Assembly (NCBI GenBank): GCA_934675575.1
Contig: CAKUQQ010000006.1
Location: 62,001-126,000, forward strand
Origin: an uncultured Muribaculaceae bacterium
GTDB lineage: Bacteria > Bacteroidota > Bacteroidia > Bacteroidales > Muribaculaceae
Length of the DNA: 64,000 nt
Reading direction: 5' to 3'
The notes beneath the pieces are model-generated. The model did not search any database and was not told the origin of the DNA. It worked only from the letters and a program-made list of their open reading frames with translations. This document shows, one piece after another, positions 51,225 through 61,983 of this stretch. How positions within the stretch are numbered: the stretch's first letter is position 1; each line of letters opens with the position of its first letter. The translations under genes and the position numbers were made by a program.

Positions 51225-52427
51225 TTATTTCTTTATGCCGCAGAAATCAATGATAATTTTACCTGCATCTTCTTTCAGCGTCTTAAACTGGTCATGTGCC
51301 ACCAAAAATGCCACTATGTCTGCTTTTTCGTATGCCTCCTCGTAATCCCATAGCTTCACTTTGCCATACTCCGACAAATTCGGCTCCACAACCATCACGC
51401 GGTCTTCCGGCAATTCTGCAATCATTTCGTTGGCAATAAACTTGGCTGGCGACTCTCGCAAATCGTCAATATTTGGCTTGAACGAAAGCCCCATCACCGC
51501 CAGCATTGGCAAACGCTGGTGTTCATTTTTAAATGTCAATATGGCGTTTTTCAATTTCTCCACACACCACTTTTCCTTATAATTGTTCACTTCACGAGCT
51601 GTGGCAATAAGTTTTGACTCATCTTTGAAAGCCGACGTTATGAAATATGGGTCCACGGCTATGCAGTGACCACCCACGCCACACCCCGGTTGCAGAATGT
51701 TCACACGAGGGTGTTTGTTGGCAAGCCTTATCAGCTCACGCACATCAATGCCCTCTTTGTCGCAGATAATCGACAATTCATTGGCAAACGCTATTTGCAC
51801 GTCGCGGCTTGAGTTTTCTGTCAACTTGCACATTTCTGCCGTCTTGGCGTTGGTCTTATGCAATGTTCCTTTCACAAAGTGAGAGTAAAAGCCCATTGCC
51901 TTTTGCGTTGAAGCATCGTCAACACCGCCTATCACCCTGTCATTGTGCTCTAACTCAAACACAACATTACCCGGAATCACACGCTCCGGACAATATGCTA
52001 TTGAAATCTGCCCTTTTAGTTCTGGTCGTCTTGCATATATCAAGTTGGCCATTTTGTCGGTCGTGCCCACAGGCGATGTTGACTCTATCACAAACAGGTC
52101 ACCTTGCTTCAGCAATGGTATAACCGACTCCGTTGCACTCTGCACATAAGATATGTCTGGCTGGTGACCCTCCTTGAATGGCGTTGGAACCACCACCACA
52201 TACACATCACTCACCTGTGGCTTAATTGTTGCCGTGAGGCGTTTGTCAGCCACCACTTCTTGCAACAATGCTGCCAGCCCAGGCTCTTTGAAGTGCAATA
52301 TGCCAGCGTTGGTTGCCTCCACAACTTTTTCATTTATGTCACAACCAACAACTTTAAGGCCGTTTTTCGCCGATATTATGGCTGTCGGCAAGCCAATGTA
52401 TCCTAATCCTATAAAACAAACTGTCAT
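51225..52427 (-). CDS. wecC: UDP-N-acetyl-D-mannosamine dehydrogenase (WecC-like)
   Basis: The enzyme oxidises UDP-ManNAc twice with NAD to UDP-ManNAcA. The 400-residue product has the NAD-binding start MTVCFIGLGYIGLPTAII, the VIESTSPVGTT segment, the catalytic Cys in LQPGCGVGGHCIAVDPYFI, typical for WecC rather than Ugd, and a C-terminal UDP-binding domain (MGLSFKPNIDDLRESPA). I start at ATG 52427; an ATG ten codons upstream is in frame. The epimerase WecB that makes UDP-ManNAc is not in the window. Confidence 0.92.
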   Translation of the reverse strand: MTVCFIGLGYIGLPTAIISAKNGLKVVGCDINEKVVEATNAGILHFKEPGLAALLQEVVADKRLTATIKPQVSDVYVVVVPTPFKEGHQPDISYVQSATESVIPLLKQGDLFVIESTSPVGTTDKMANLIYARRPELKGQISIAYCPERVIPGNVVFELEHNDRVIGGVDDASTQKAMGFYSHFVKGTLHKTNAKTAEMCKLTENSSRDVQIAFANELSIICDKEGIDVRELIRLANKHPRVNILQPGCGVGGHCIAVDPYFITSAFKDESKLIATAREVNNYKEKWCVEKLKNAILTFKNEHQRLPMLAVMGLSFKPNIDDLRESPAKFIANEMIAELPEDRVMVVEPNLSEYGKVKLWDYEEAYEKADIVAFLVAHDQFKTLKEDAGKIIIDFCGIKK

Positions 52428-52466
52428 TTCAAGAATTCCATCTTTCTGTTTTTGCATGTGCGTGCC

Positions 52467-54866
52467 CTACTCGCCATAGCCATATCCATAGCTGTAGCTA
52501 TAACCATACTTGTGATAACCGTAACCATTCGACTCGGCAACAGTTCCGTTAAGTATGAGCATCATGTTCTTATAACGCTTTTCGTCATAATTCTTCTGCA
52601 CATCGCGCAGCATCGACTTGTCAAACAATTCTGCCCTGATTACAAACACCGTCAAGTCAGAGAACTTGTTGATTATCGACGCATCGGCCACTATGTCGAG
52701 TGGCGGACAGTCTATGAATATATAATCATATTGTTCGCGAGCTATGCTGAATGCCTTTTCCAATCGTTCAGAGAACAGCAACTCTGTTGGGTTCGGCGGA
52801 ATAGTGCCTACTGGCACAACTGCCAAATTAGGGTTTGTCTTGCCTTTCACCACCACCGACTCAAAGTTCTCCACACTTCCGCTCAAATAGTCAGATATAC
52901 CAGTCTCCGGACTATCTACGAATGTTGAGAGTGAGGCTTTGCGCATATCAAGGTCAAACACTATCACCTTCTTATTTTTTATGGCGAAACTTGTGGCAAG
53001 GTTCATCGTCACAAATGTTTTTCCTGAGCCGGGATTGGCTGAAGTGAACATTATTGATTTGCAAGAGCCTGTTTTCCCGGAAATGAACTCAAGATTGGTT
53101 CGCACCACCCTGAACGCTTCATTAATTTCATTTCGGTTTTTCTCTTGCACCACAATCTCACGTATCTCTTTCCGCTTGTTAAACAGCGCAAATATGCCAC
53201 GTCTTTTCTTATATGACAGCGGTATTTCGCCCAAGAATGGCAAAGTGAGTGTTTCCACATCTTTGCGGCAATGCACGGCCGTATCCATATTGCTTGCAAT
53301 GAAAATCAGCACCATTGGCACAAACAAGCCAAGAGCCAAAGCTATCAGAAACACGTTCATCTTCACAGGCTTCGACGGGCGCTTGCTTCCGCCTGGTGGA
53401 TTGAGCATCTTAGTGTTGTAGGCTGTGAACGCCTTCGAGAGCTGATTTTCTTCTCTTTTTTGAAGCAAGAACAAATACAGTTGCTCTTTCACTTTCTGCT
53501 GGCGTTCCACACTAAGCAGATATTTCGCTTGTGTTGGGTTTGATGCTATTTGCGATTTTGTGTCATGCACCGAGCCTTGCACATCGGCTATGCGGTTTTT
53601 GAGCTGCACGATTTCGTTGTCAATTGATTGCACTATGGCATGGCGCGATGCTTGCAACGTTTGGTCTATGTCAACCACAAGCGGATTTTCTGCACTGCTG
53701 TTCGCAACCAGGTTATTCCGCTGAATCAACTTGTCATTATACGATGAAATTAGCTGTGTCAGCGAGTTGTTCTCTATGCCAGAGCTAACTGGCAACGGCT
53801 TGTTTTTGCTGCCGTCGGTCATAAGCTGCTTTCTGATATATCTGGCCATGAATATCTGGTTGTCTAAGTTAAGCAGCTCTGTGCTCATCGCGTCAGCCTT
53901 GTTCATATACAAATTAGAGGCCGTCGTGATGTCAGGCACAAGGTGTTTGCTCTTAAATGAAGATATGTCTTCATCAACGTCGCCCAACTGTGCCTCTATG
54001 GTTCGCAATTCTTCATCTATAAATGCAGACGTACTTATGGCTTGCTTATTGATGTCCTCCACCCATTTGCGGTTATACACCTGAAACAGTGCGTTTAGTA
54101 TGTCATCTGCTCGCTCAAGGTTCTCATCGTCAACTTTGAGGTCCACAACCGAAGCCTTAACGTCGTTCAAATCCACGCTCAGATTGTTCACGCATTTGTT
54201 TGTTGCGTCGGTCAGCCCCATCTTGGTCACATGTATCACCTTGTCATAACTACCGGAGAAATATCTGGTTGGCGACACTTGTATGCGTCCAAGCGGAGTG
54301 CGATACGTTGTGCCAAGACGCAAATGATAATCCTTGCTTTGTTGCTCGCCATTTATCGTCAAATTCGACAGCACCACTTCATTGCCCGGCACTACCTCCA
54401 TGTCAAACGAAGCATTGTCTTCCGGGTCAAAATCCAGCATCGACACAACCACTGGCAGTGTTTTGCCATAAAGTGTTTCGGCATGAGTCGCGCCATCTAT
54501 GTTGTAGTTCATGTCAAGATTTAACTGCTTCACCACATCGAGCATATATGATGGCGATTTCAGCGAAATCATCTCATTATACAAGTTTGTGTTAGAGCCA
54601 GTGAATCCCATATCCGAGAACTTGCCAAATTCGCTCGACAACGAAGAGCCGTTGTCATCTTCCTTTATCAGAATCGAGGCCGAGCGAGTGTATATGGGCG
54701 GAGTTGTGAGTATATACATGGCTGCCAGCATAAAAGCTATCACAACCGAAGCCAAAAACCAATACCACTTCGACATGCAGATGCGAAGCCACTCTTGTAT
54801 CTTGGCAAAATCCTCACCTATGTCAACGGTGTTCGGCGTTGATGCATATTGTTTATCTTCGTTCAT
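52467..54866 (-). CDS. wzc: Polysaccharide co-polymerase and tyrosine autokinase (Wzc-like)
   Basis: Wzc controls chain length and export of polysaccharide and phosphorylates its own tail. The 799-residue product has a Wzz domain between two membrane helices (about 35-55, FLASVVIAFMLAAMYIL, and about 510-530, FLIALALGLFVPMVLIFIAS), a coiled-coil periplasmic part, and a C-terminal BY-kinase with Walker A SANPGSGKTFVTMN, Walker A' VIVFDLDMRKA and Walker B YIFIDCPP. The tail is a Tyr/Gly run with eight or more tyrosines in the last 20 residues, which are the phosphorylation sites. It is 7 bp after wza. Confidence 0.95.
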   Translation of the reverse strand: MNEDKQYASTPNTVDIGEDFAKIQEWLRICMSKWYWFLASVVIAFMLAAMYILTTPPIYTRSASILIKEDDNGSSLSSEFGKFSDMGFTGSNTNLYNEMISLKSPSYMLDVVKQLNLDMNYNIDGATHAETLYGKTLPVVVSMLDFDPEDNASFDMEVVPGNEVVLSNLTINGEQQSKDYHLRLGTTYRTPLGRIQVSPTRYFSGSYDKVIHVTKMGLTDATNKCVNNLSVDLNDVKASVVDLKVDDENLERADDILNALFQVYNRKWVEDINKQAISTSAFIDEELRTIEAQLGDVDEDISSFKSKHLVPDITTASNLYMNKADAMSTELLNLDNQIFMARYIRKQLMTDGSKNKPLPVSSGIENNSLTQLISSYNDKLIQRNNLVANSSAENPLVVDIDQTLQASRHAIVQSIDNEIVQLKNRIADVQGSVHDTKSQIASNPTQAKYLLSVERQQKVKEQLYLFLLQKREENQLSKAFTAYNTKMLNPPGGSKRPSKPVKMNVFLIALALGLFVPMVLIFIASNMDTAVHCRKDVETLTLPFLGEIPLSYKKRRGIFALFNKRKEIREIVVQEKNRNEINEAFRVVRTNLEFISGKTGSCKSIMFTSANPGSGKTFVTMNLATSFAIKNKKVIVFDLDMRKASLSTFVDSPETGISDYLSGSVENFESVVVKGKTNPNLAVVPVGTIPPNPTELLFSERLEKAFSIAREQYDYIFIDCPPLDIVADASIINKFSDLTVFVIRAELFDKSMLRDVQKNYDEKRYKNMMLILNGTVAESNGYGYHKYGYSYSYGYGYGE

Positions 54867-54873
54867 TACAGTT

Positions 54874-55668
54874 TTATTTGAAAATTAATACTGCTACCGA
54901 TGTCAGCAGCGATGCCAATGAAATCCAAAACGATGTAGAGCGAAACGTGTTGCCGTTCACTGTTGACTGGCGCACCTTCACGTCATTAGGCGTCACATAC
55001 ACCAAGTCATTTTGTTGCAAATAATACACAGGCGACTCATACAAGCTCTTGGCGTTTGTCAAATCCACCCTATATGACACTTGTTTGCCGTTTTCTTCTC
55101 TCATGACCAGCACGTTGTCGCGTTTGCCATATATTGTCAAGTCGCCGGCACGGCTCAAAGCATCAATCAGCGTCACCTTGTCATGGTCAATGATAAATCT
55201 TCCTGGCTCTTTCACCTCACCAAGCACAGAGAAGTACAGGTCAAGGAAATCCACAGTCACAGTCGGATCTTTAATCAGATTTTTGCTCACCAGCAAATCC
55301 TTTATATACCTGCCCACTTCACTCCTCGTTTTCCCGGCGATTTTCAACTCACCTATCACAGGAAACTCAATATTTCCATTCTCATCTACCGTGTAGCTCG
55401 ACACTTGCGATGTGGATAGGTTTGCACCCGATGTCGATGAAGAATACCGACCCACAATCGGTTTGTTAAACATATAGGCCAGCTCTGGGCTCTTGCTGCT
55501 CACCAGTATTGACAACTTGTCACCGGGTTGCACTCTTAGCACTTGGGCAGGAGCCAGCTGTTGTGCTTCTCCCGACTCAAGATTTTGGAAATATCCCAAC
55601 TTTGGCGTGCTACAAGCGCCAAGCACCAAAGCCACACCCAGACATAGAATCGTATTTTTAATCTTCAT
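54874..55668 (-). CDS. wza: Polysaccharide export lipoprotein (Wza-like)
   Basis: Wza-type proteins form the outer-membrane exit channel for capsule or exopolysaccharide. The 264-residue product has a lipoprotein signal with lipobox LGAC (Cys at residue 19), the poly_export domain (VLRVQPGDKLSILVSSKSPEL), a SLBB domain (GEVKEPGRFIIDHDKVTLIDALSRAGDL) and a C-terminal hydrophobic helix (SLASLLTSVAVLIFK), as in Bacteroidetes homologues. It is the first gene of the operon. Confidence 0.95.
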   Translation of the reverse strand: MKIKNTILCLGVALVLGACSTPKLGYFQNLESGEAQQLAPAQVLRVQPGDKLSILVSSKSPELAYMFNKPIVGRYSSSTSGANLSTSQVSSYTVDENGNIEFPVIGELKIAGKTRSEVGRYIKDLLVSKNLIKDPTVTVDFLDLYFSVLGEVKEPGRFIIDHDKVTLIDALSRAGDLTIYGKRDNVLVMREENGKQVSYRVDLTNAKSLYESPVYYLQQNDLVYVTPNDVKVRQSTVNGNTFRSTSFWISLASLLTSVAVLIFK

Positions 55669-55816
55669 ATTCAGTTAATTATCTTTGATTTTTAGGTTTT
55701 CCGCCCAGCCTTTTGGCTCACCTGCGAAACCACAATGCAAACCAAGCAGCCAAACGCTTATGCCAACGTCTGCACCAGCGGAAACCGCCGCCATAGGCTA
55801 TAATCGCACAAAGGTA
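55669..55816 (-). promoter_or_regulatory. Exopolysaccharide operon promoter box and long 5' leader
   Basis: The minus strand carries TACCTTTG (55816-55809), a full TAnnTTTG box, with transcription expected near 55802. That leaves a leader of about 134 nt before wza. The leader is GC-richer than its surroundings and has short inverted repeats: GCGG-ttt-CCGC, AGCC-aaa-(A)GGCT, and two near-copies of TTTGGCTG/TTGGTTTG. It may fold into a regulatory RNA or be a target of a NusG-like antiterminator, as known for other Bacteroides capsule loci. No ops/JUMPstart sequence is recognised. Confidence 0.5.
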
Positions 55817-55927
55817 ATTAAAAAAATCACAAGAAATAACTCAAAACTCCCAATTCCACCCAACATTTCCTTTTTCATCTTTATATTTTCATGTCATTTT
55901 GTTTCATTCTGTTACTTTTTGGGCAAC

Positions 55928-55963
55928 AAAAAAGTCGTGAACCGAGTTTCCTCGATTCACGAC
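55928..55963 (-). terminator. groESL operon terminator
   Basis: On the minus strand GTCGTGAA ... TTCACGAC with inner CGAG/CTCG pairs is followed by T6 (55933-55928). It lies 35 nt past the groEL stop. Confidence 0.92.
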
Positions 55964-55998
55964 CTGTTATGTTATTTCAATTTATTTTCTTATCGAAA

Positions 55999-57639
<1,641 letters not shown>

Positions 57640-57646
57640 CTACTTG

Positions 57647-57922
57647 TTATTTTTCTACAATTGCCAAAATATCACTCTGCTTCATCATCAGGAATTTCTC
57701 GCCGTCAACTTCGATTTCTGTGCCGGCATACTTGCCATACAGAACTTCGTCGCCAACTTTCACTACCATTTCCTCATCTTTGGTTCCGTTGCCCACGGCC
57801 TTTACAGTACCTTTCAATGGTTTTTCTTTTGCGCTGTCTGGAATGATGATACCTCCAGCTGTTTTTTCTTCAGCCTTTGCAGGTTCTATAAGAACTCTGT
57901 CTGATAATGGTTTAATTGTCAT
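57647..57922 (-). CDS. groES: Co-chaperonin GroES
   Basis: GroES caps the GroEL cavity. The 91-residue product has the start [26 protein letters not shown] with the mobile loop, [34 protein letters not shown] and the end SDILAIVE. Length is normal. It is the first gene of the operon. Confidence 0.98.
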   Translation of the reverse strand: MTIKPLSDRVLIEPAKAEEKTAGGIIIPDSAKEKPLKGTVKAVGNGTKDEEMVVKVGDEVLYGKYAGTEIEVDGEKFLMMKQSDILAIVEK

Positions 57923-58095
57923 GATTTCTATTGTTTTTAAATTTTTAATAATTCAGTTACCCGAAACTTCTGTTAATTTGAAGCCTCACGACTCTACACC
58001 TAACACACATCGTGCCAAAAATCCCAACCATTGTCACCAGCTGCATATATCTGCCATTTCCGCACGCACCAGCGACATTTTGTCAGTCCATGCCG

Positions 58096-59349
58096 TCAGA
58101 ATGCCTCATACAATCCCAGCGAAAATGCGCTCTGACCTTTTTTGCCGAATCCATAATCAAAACGCACATTCATTTTTTTGCGGAACTCCCATCTCATTCC
58201 AAGTCCATAGCTCGGCAATATGTGGTCAGCTATCTTTCCGTCTTTAAACACACTTCCGGCTCCGCCCCACACCACGCAACCAAGCTTATACCATATTTTT
58301 TGGCGCAATTCCACCTGTGCCATCATCATGTTGTAGTCGCGATAACGCCCAGGATAGTAGCCGCGCATCTCTCGCGAGCCACCAAGCTTGGCAAGCATGG
58401 TCCACGCCGGCTTGCCGTAGTTGAAATCTCCTTTCACCTCTCCAGCCACATGAGCGCCTTTCCACAAGCTGTGATAGTAACACGCTTTGACCGACGTGCG
58501 TGCAAACTTAGCCTTATTTCCCAAAAATCCGGGGAAAAACATCTGGTCAAGTTCCACATACACGCCCCTTGATGCGTCCATCATGTTGTCGCGAGTGTCA
58601 TAGCTCATGGTCAAACCTGCGCCATAGCTTCGCGAATACAACCGTTGTCCGTTTAGCAGTTCCATGCGTGCTATCGAGTCCACGTTGACGTATGTCCAGT
58701 TTATTTTAGGCCCTATATAAAAATGTGGAAATGCCCTGAATGTGAAGTTCGCGTCAAGAACCAACTCGTTGCGGTTCATGCTAACCTCATTGTCATCTTG
58801 GTCTCCGTTTTTGTAGCCTATACCCCAAAATTTCGTTGGATAGTGATCAAATTCAAGTGAATAATACAGTCGCATCTTGTCATCTGGGAAAAACATGTTG
58901 CCGTCAAGCCCAACCGACCAGAACCCCGATGTTGAGATTCGTCCTGCCAATGTGGCATTAGATGGCTGGCTCTCTGGGCTGCAACCATTCAACCTGAATG
59001 TTCCGTTGCCAAGTATCGCCAACCCCAATTTTGTCTCAGAGTCATAAGATGGCCCTCCAAGCAGGCTGAACCTGAATTTCTTGCTATAATCCGTGTTGGT
59101 GTCAAGCAAGTAGTCCATAAACCTTGTCAGCAAGTTTTTCTTCGCTTTTGGCACCACAAGCACACTGTCGCCAAGCGACAAGAAATATTTCGACTCGGTT
59201 TCAAACATCACTCTGGCATTTATCACCGTGTCTTTGTTAAGAGCCGTGTTATGCAGTTTCACCGTCATGGAGTCTTGTGGCATAGCCAAGGCCTCTGCCG
59301 CCCCAAGCATTATGCCCACCAAAAGCAATGCGATTCTCAACAGTCTCAT
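58096..59349 (-). CDS. Outer-membrane beta-barrel protein (BamA/Omp85 surface-antigen-like)
   Basis: The 417-residue product has a signal peptide (residues 1-22, ending AAEALA), a short periplasmic stretch (NTALNKDTVINARVMFETES), and a C-terminal barrel with strands of alternating aromatic residues. FHAYLRQTDN-type repeats are absent, but the late GGSREMRGYYPGRYRDYNMMMAQVELRQ corresponds to the conserved G-x-R-G-x-x-x-G-R-Y-x-D segment of Omp85 surface-antigen domains, and the chain ends with a barrel strand finishing in Phe (SAFSLGLYEAF). No POTRA domains. The true start is ATG 59349, after a TATCTTTG box; longer open frame upstream is not coding. Confidence 0.85.
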   Translation of the reverse strand: MRLLRIALLLVGIMLGAAEALAMPQDSMTVKLHNTALNKDTVINARVMFETESKYFLSLGDSVLVVPKAKKNLLTRFMDYLLDTNTDYSKKFRFSLLGGPSYDSETKLGLAILGNGTFRLNGCSPESQPSNATLAGRISTSGFWSVGLDGNMFFPDDKMRLYYSLEFDHYPTKFWGIGYKNGDQDDNEVSMNRNELVLDANFTFRAFPHFYIGPKINWTYVNVDSIARMELLNGQRLYSRSYGAGLTMSYDTRDNMMDASRGVYVELDQMFFPGFLGNKAKFARTSVKACYYHSLWKGAHVAGEVKGDFNYGKPAWTMLAKLGGSREMRGYYPGRYRDYNMMMAQVELRQKIWYKLGCVVWGGAGSVFKDGKIADHILPSYGLGMRWEFRKKMNVRFDYGFGKKGQSAFSLGLYEAF

Positions 59350-59389
59350 ATTTTTCGTTTTTTTTAGTTTCAGTTGTTTTTTTGTTGTG

Positions 59390-59397
59390 CAAAGATA
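59390..59397 (-). promoter_or_regulatory. -7 box of the barrel-protein gene (TATCTTTG)
   Basis: The minus strand reads TATCTTTG 40 nt before the ATG at 59349, with ATTG 17 bp further upstream as a weak -33. It supports the choice of the downstream start codon. Confidence 0.55.
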
Positions 59398-59491
59398 GCA
59401 CATTTTGCCCAACGCAATCCACTTGTGCCGCTTCCGCGCCCTGCCAAACGGCTTTCGTGCCAATAAATCAGCCAAAATGTCCAAATTTATG

Positions 59492-59499
59492 TAACTTTG
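59492..59499 (+). promoter_or_regulatory. -7 box of the chromate-transporter/folC group (TAACTTTG)
   Basis: TAACTTTG on the plus strand, 40 nt before the first chromate-transporter gene, is a full TAnnTTTG match. No TTTG at 19-20 bp. Confidence 0.5.
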
Positions 59500-59539
59500 C
59501 ACTTGAGTTTATCTCTCTACTGCAATAATTAGGCTATTA

Positions 59540-60136
59540 ATGAATAACATTTATTTTCAACTTTTCTCCACCTTTTTCAAGATAGGGCTTTTCACCTTCG
59601 GTGGCGGTTGGGCAATGATTTCCATAATTCAGCGAGAAATCGTCGATAAGCATCACTGGATTGAACAAACCGAGTTTCTCGACCTCCTCGCTATAGCCCA
59701 GTCAATGCCTGGCATTTTGGCCGTCAACATATCCACTGTCATAGGCGACAGACTCCGAGGCCTCAAGGGCAGTTTGTGCGCAGCATGCGGCACTATTTTG
59801 CCATCTTTTTTGATCATTTTGGCCATAGCCATATTCCTCACGCCCGACGCTATTAAAAACAACGAGGTGTTAAGCAAGATATTCAAGGGCATTCGCCCGG
59901 CTGTCGTTGCACTAATAATAGCCCCTGTAATTACCACGGCCAAGTCTGCCGGCATCAATGCCAAAACCGTCATCATTCCCATTGCGGTGGCACTTCTCAT
60001 CTATTCTGGCATACCCTACATCTCCAATCCCATTCTCTATATTGTGGTTGGAGCCATAGGCGGCTACATCTGGCACACGCATCAGGCCATAAAGCCAGCC
60101 TCCGAGCAAGGCAGAAAGGAGGGCAAGCAGCAATGA
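59540..60136 (+). CDS. Chromate transporter, first half (CHR domain)
   Basis: CHR proteins export chromate or related oxyanions; many bacteria encode them as two half-size proteins. The 198-residue product has the CHR start KIGLFTFGGGWAMISIIQREIVD and the FLDLLAIAQSMPGILAVNISTVIG motif, with about six membrane segments. It overlaps the second half gene by 4 bp. The real substrate in gut Bacteroidales is unknown. Confidence 0.9.
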   Translation: MNNIYFQLFSTFFKIGLFTFGGGWAMISIIQREIVDKHHWIEQTEFLDLLAIAQSMPGILAVNISTVIGDRLRGLKGSLCAACGTILPSFLIILAIAIFLTPDAIKNNEVLSKIFKGIRPAVVALIIAPVITTAKSAGINAKTVIIPIAVALLIYSGIPYISNPILYIVVGAIGGYIWHTHQAIKPASEQGRKEGKQQ

Positions 60137-60672
60137 GCATATATCTGAAACTCATCTGGGCATACATCAAAATAGGTCTTTTCGGCTTTGGAGGCGGTTA
60201 TGCCATGTTGTCACTCATTCAGAATGAGGTGGTTGACACAGGCTGGATTACCAACCAAACGTTTACCGACGTTGTTGCTATTTCCCAAATGACCCCTGGT
60301 CCTATCGGCATCAACAGCGCTACCTACATAGGCTATGTGGTCACCGGCAGCATTCTCGGCTCCATAGTTGCCACAATCACTGTGGTCACGCCCCCATTTC
60401 TTCTGGTGCTGTTTGCCAGTCATTTCATTCAGCGCCATCAAGAGAGCGCGGTAATAAAGGGAGCTTTCGCCGGACTGCGCCCGGTGGTTGTCGGTCTTAT
60501 CGCCTCAGCAGCATTACTGCTCATGAATAGCGACAATTTCGGCTACGAGTCAACCGACCGTCTCATATCCATAATCATTTGTGCAGCATCGTTCTGCTGC
60601 GTTTATTTCACCAAAATTCACCCCATAATAGTGATTATAATAGCCGGAATTGCCGGCCTCTTAATCTTTTAG
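60133..60672 (+). CDS. Chromate transporter, second half (CHR domain)
   Basis: The 179-residue product repeats the pattern of its neighbour: YIKIGLFGFGGGYAMLSLIQNEVVD, FTDVVAISQMTPGPIGINSATYIG and GLRPVVVGLIASAALLL, with about six membrane segments. The two halves probably form one antiparallel transporter. It is followed after 2 bp by folC. Confidence 0.9.
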   Translation: MSIYLKLIWAYIKIGLFGFGGGYAMLSLIQNEVVDTGWITNQTFTDVVAISQMTPGPIGINSATYIGYVVTGSILGSIVATITVVTPPFLLVLFASHFIQRHQESAVIKGAFAGLRPVVVGLIASAALLLMNSDNFGYESTDRLISIIICAASFCCVYFTKIHPIIVIIIAGIAGLLIF

Positions 60673-60674
60673 TC

Positions 60675-61979
60675 ATGACCTATCAAGAAACTATTGATTA
60701 CTTATACTCACAGCACCCTGCATTTGAGAGCAAGGGTGCTGGAGTCTACAAGCCTGGGCTCGGCACAAGCATGGCTCTCGACAAACTGTTCGGCCACCCT
60801 CACCGCAACTATGCCACAATTCATGTGGCTGGCACCAACGGCAAGGGTTCTGTTTCCCATCTGCTCGCCACCATTTTACAACTCAACGGCTATAATGTGG
60901 GGCTTTACACGTCTCCACATCTTGTTGATTTCCGCGAAAGAATACGCGTCAATGGCAAAATGATACCCAAAGACGATGTCATAGATTTCATCAGTCGCTA
61001 TCGCAAAATGAATTTCGGCGGCAAGCCGTCGTTCTTTGAGCTGACGTCAACCATGGCTTTCGACTATTTCAGCAAGTGCCACGTAGATGTCGCCGTTATC
61101 GAAGTTGGACTTGGGGGACGGCTCGACAGCACCAACATCATCACCCCCTCCTTGTGCGTCATAACCAACATTTCGCTCGACCACATGCAGTTTTTGGGCA
61201 ACACCGTCACACAGATTGCCAAAGAGAAAGCCGGCATCATAAAGCCGGGTGTTCCAGTTGTAGTTGGAGAGTCACAGGGTGCAGTCAGACAAGTGTTTGC
61301 CGACAATGCCAATAGCGTCGGTGCCCCCATAACGTTTGCCGACGACACTCAGCGCATCACATCACACTCTCTGTCTGACGACGGTCACATGGTGCTCCAC
61401 ACCACAGAGCATGGCACAATCAAGAATGAGCTAATTGGTGAATATCAGATTAAAAATGCCAACACCGTGCTGGCAGCAACCGAAGTAATGAAAGAGATTG
61501 GGTTTAGAGTGTCAGAAGAATCTGTGCACAAGGCATTTTTATCAGTTTGCGAAGTTTCTGGCCTCATGGGACGCTGGACCAAGCTAAACGATCGCCCAAC
61601 CGTTGTGTGCGACACCGGTCACAACCCAGGTGGGTGGACCTACATTTCGCATCAGTTGAAATTTCAAGATTGCACCACGCTTCGCATGGTCATAGGCTTT
61701 GTCAGCGACAAAGATGTGCGCTCCATTGTCGGCATGATGCCACCCAACGCCACCTACTACTTTACACAAGCAGCTATCGACCGCGCCCTTAGCGCATCAA
61801 CCCTTGCAGAAATTGCCACCGATGCTGGATTAAAAGGCACCACATGCCCCTCTGTTGTCCAAGCCTATAAGCAAGCTCTCGCCGATGCTGCACCCGGCGA
61901 TTTCATCTTTGTTGGCGGAAGCACCTATGTTGTGGCAGAATTGCTGTCGGCTATGCAAAACAATAATTCAATGGCTTAG
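60675..61979 (+). CDS. folC: Folylpolyglutamate synthase / dihydrofolate synthase
   Basis: FolC adds glutamate to dihydropteroate and folates. The 434-residue Mur-ligase-like enzyme has the P-loop IHVAGTNGKGSVSHLL, YTSPHLVDFRERIRVNG, EVGLGGRLDSTNI, ISLDHMQFLGNT and the C-terminal VVCDTGHNPGG. I start at ATG 60675, 2 bp after the transporter gene; upstream in-frame codons lie within that gene. Its stop is only 4 bp from that of the converging ridA. Confidence 0.95.
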   Translation: MTYQETIDYLYSQHPAFESKGAGVYKPGLGTSMALDKLFGHPHRNYATIHVAGTNGKGSVSHLLATILQLNGYNVGLYTSPHLVDFRERIRVNGKMIPKDDVIDFISRYRKMNFGGKPSFFELTSTMAFDYFSKCHVDVAVIEVGLGGRLDSTNIITPSLCVITNISLDHMQFLGNTVTQIAKEKAGIIKPGVPVVVGESQGAVRQVFADNANSVGAPITFADDTQRITSHSLSDDGHMVLHTTEHGTIKNELIGEYQIKNANTVLAATEVMKEIGFRVSEESVHKAFLSVCEVSGLMGRWTKLNDRPTVVCDTGHNPGGWTYISHQLKFQDCTTLRMVIGFVSDKDVRSIVGMMPPNATYYFTQAAIDRALSASTLAEIATDAGLKGTTCPSVVQAYKQALADAAPGDFIFVGGSTYVVAELLSAMQNNNSMA

Positions 61980-61983
61980 TGGC

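Larger units (their letters stand above)
55669..55998. other. Intergenic region between groEL and wza
   Basis: The 330 bp hold, from groEL outward, the groEL terminator (55928-55963), an AT-rich block (55817-55927) and the promoter and leader of the exopolysaccharide operon. No gene is seen. Confidence 0.7.

Noticed and set aside
57923..58095. CIRCE/HrcA operator upstream of groES
   Set aside because: No TTAGCACTC-N9-GAGTGCTAA or near match was seen.
59349..59502. N-terminal extension of the barrel protein
   Set aside because: The extension would bury the signal peptide and overlap a TATCTTTG promoter box.
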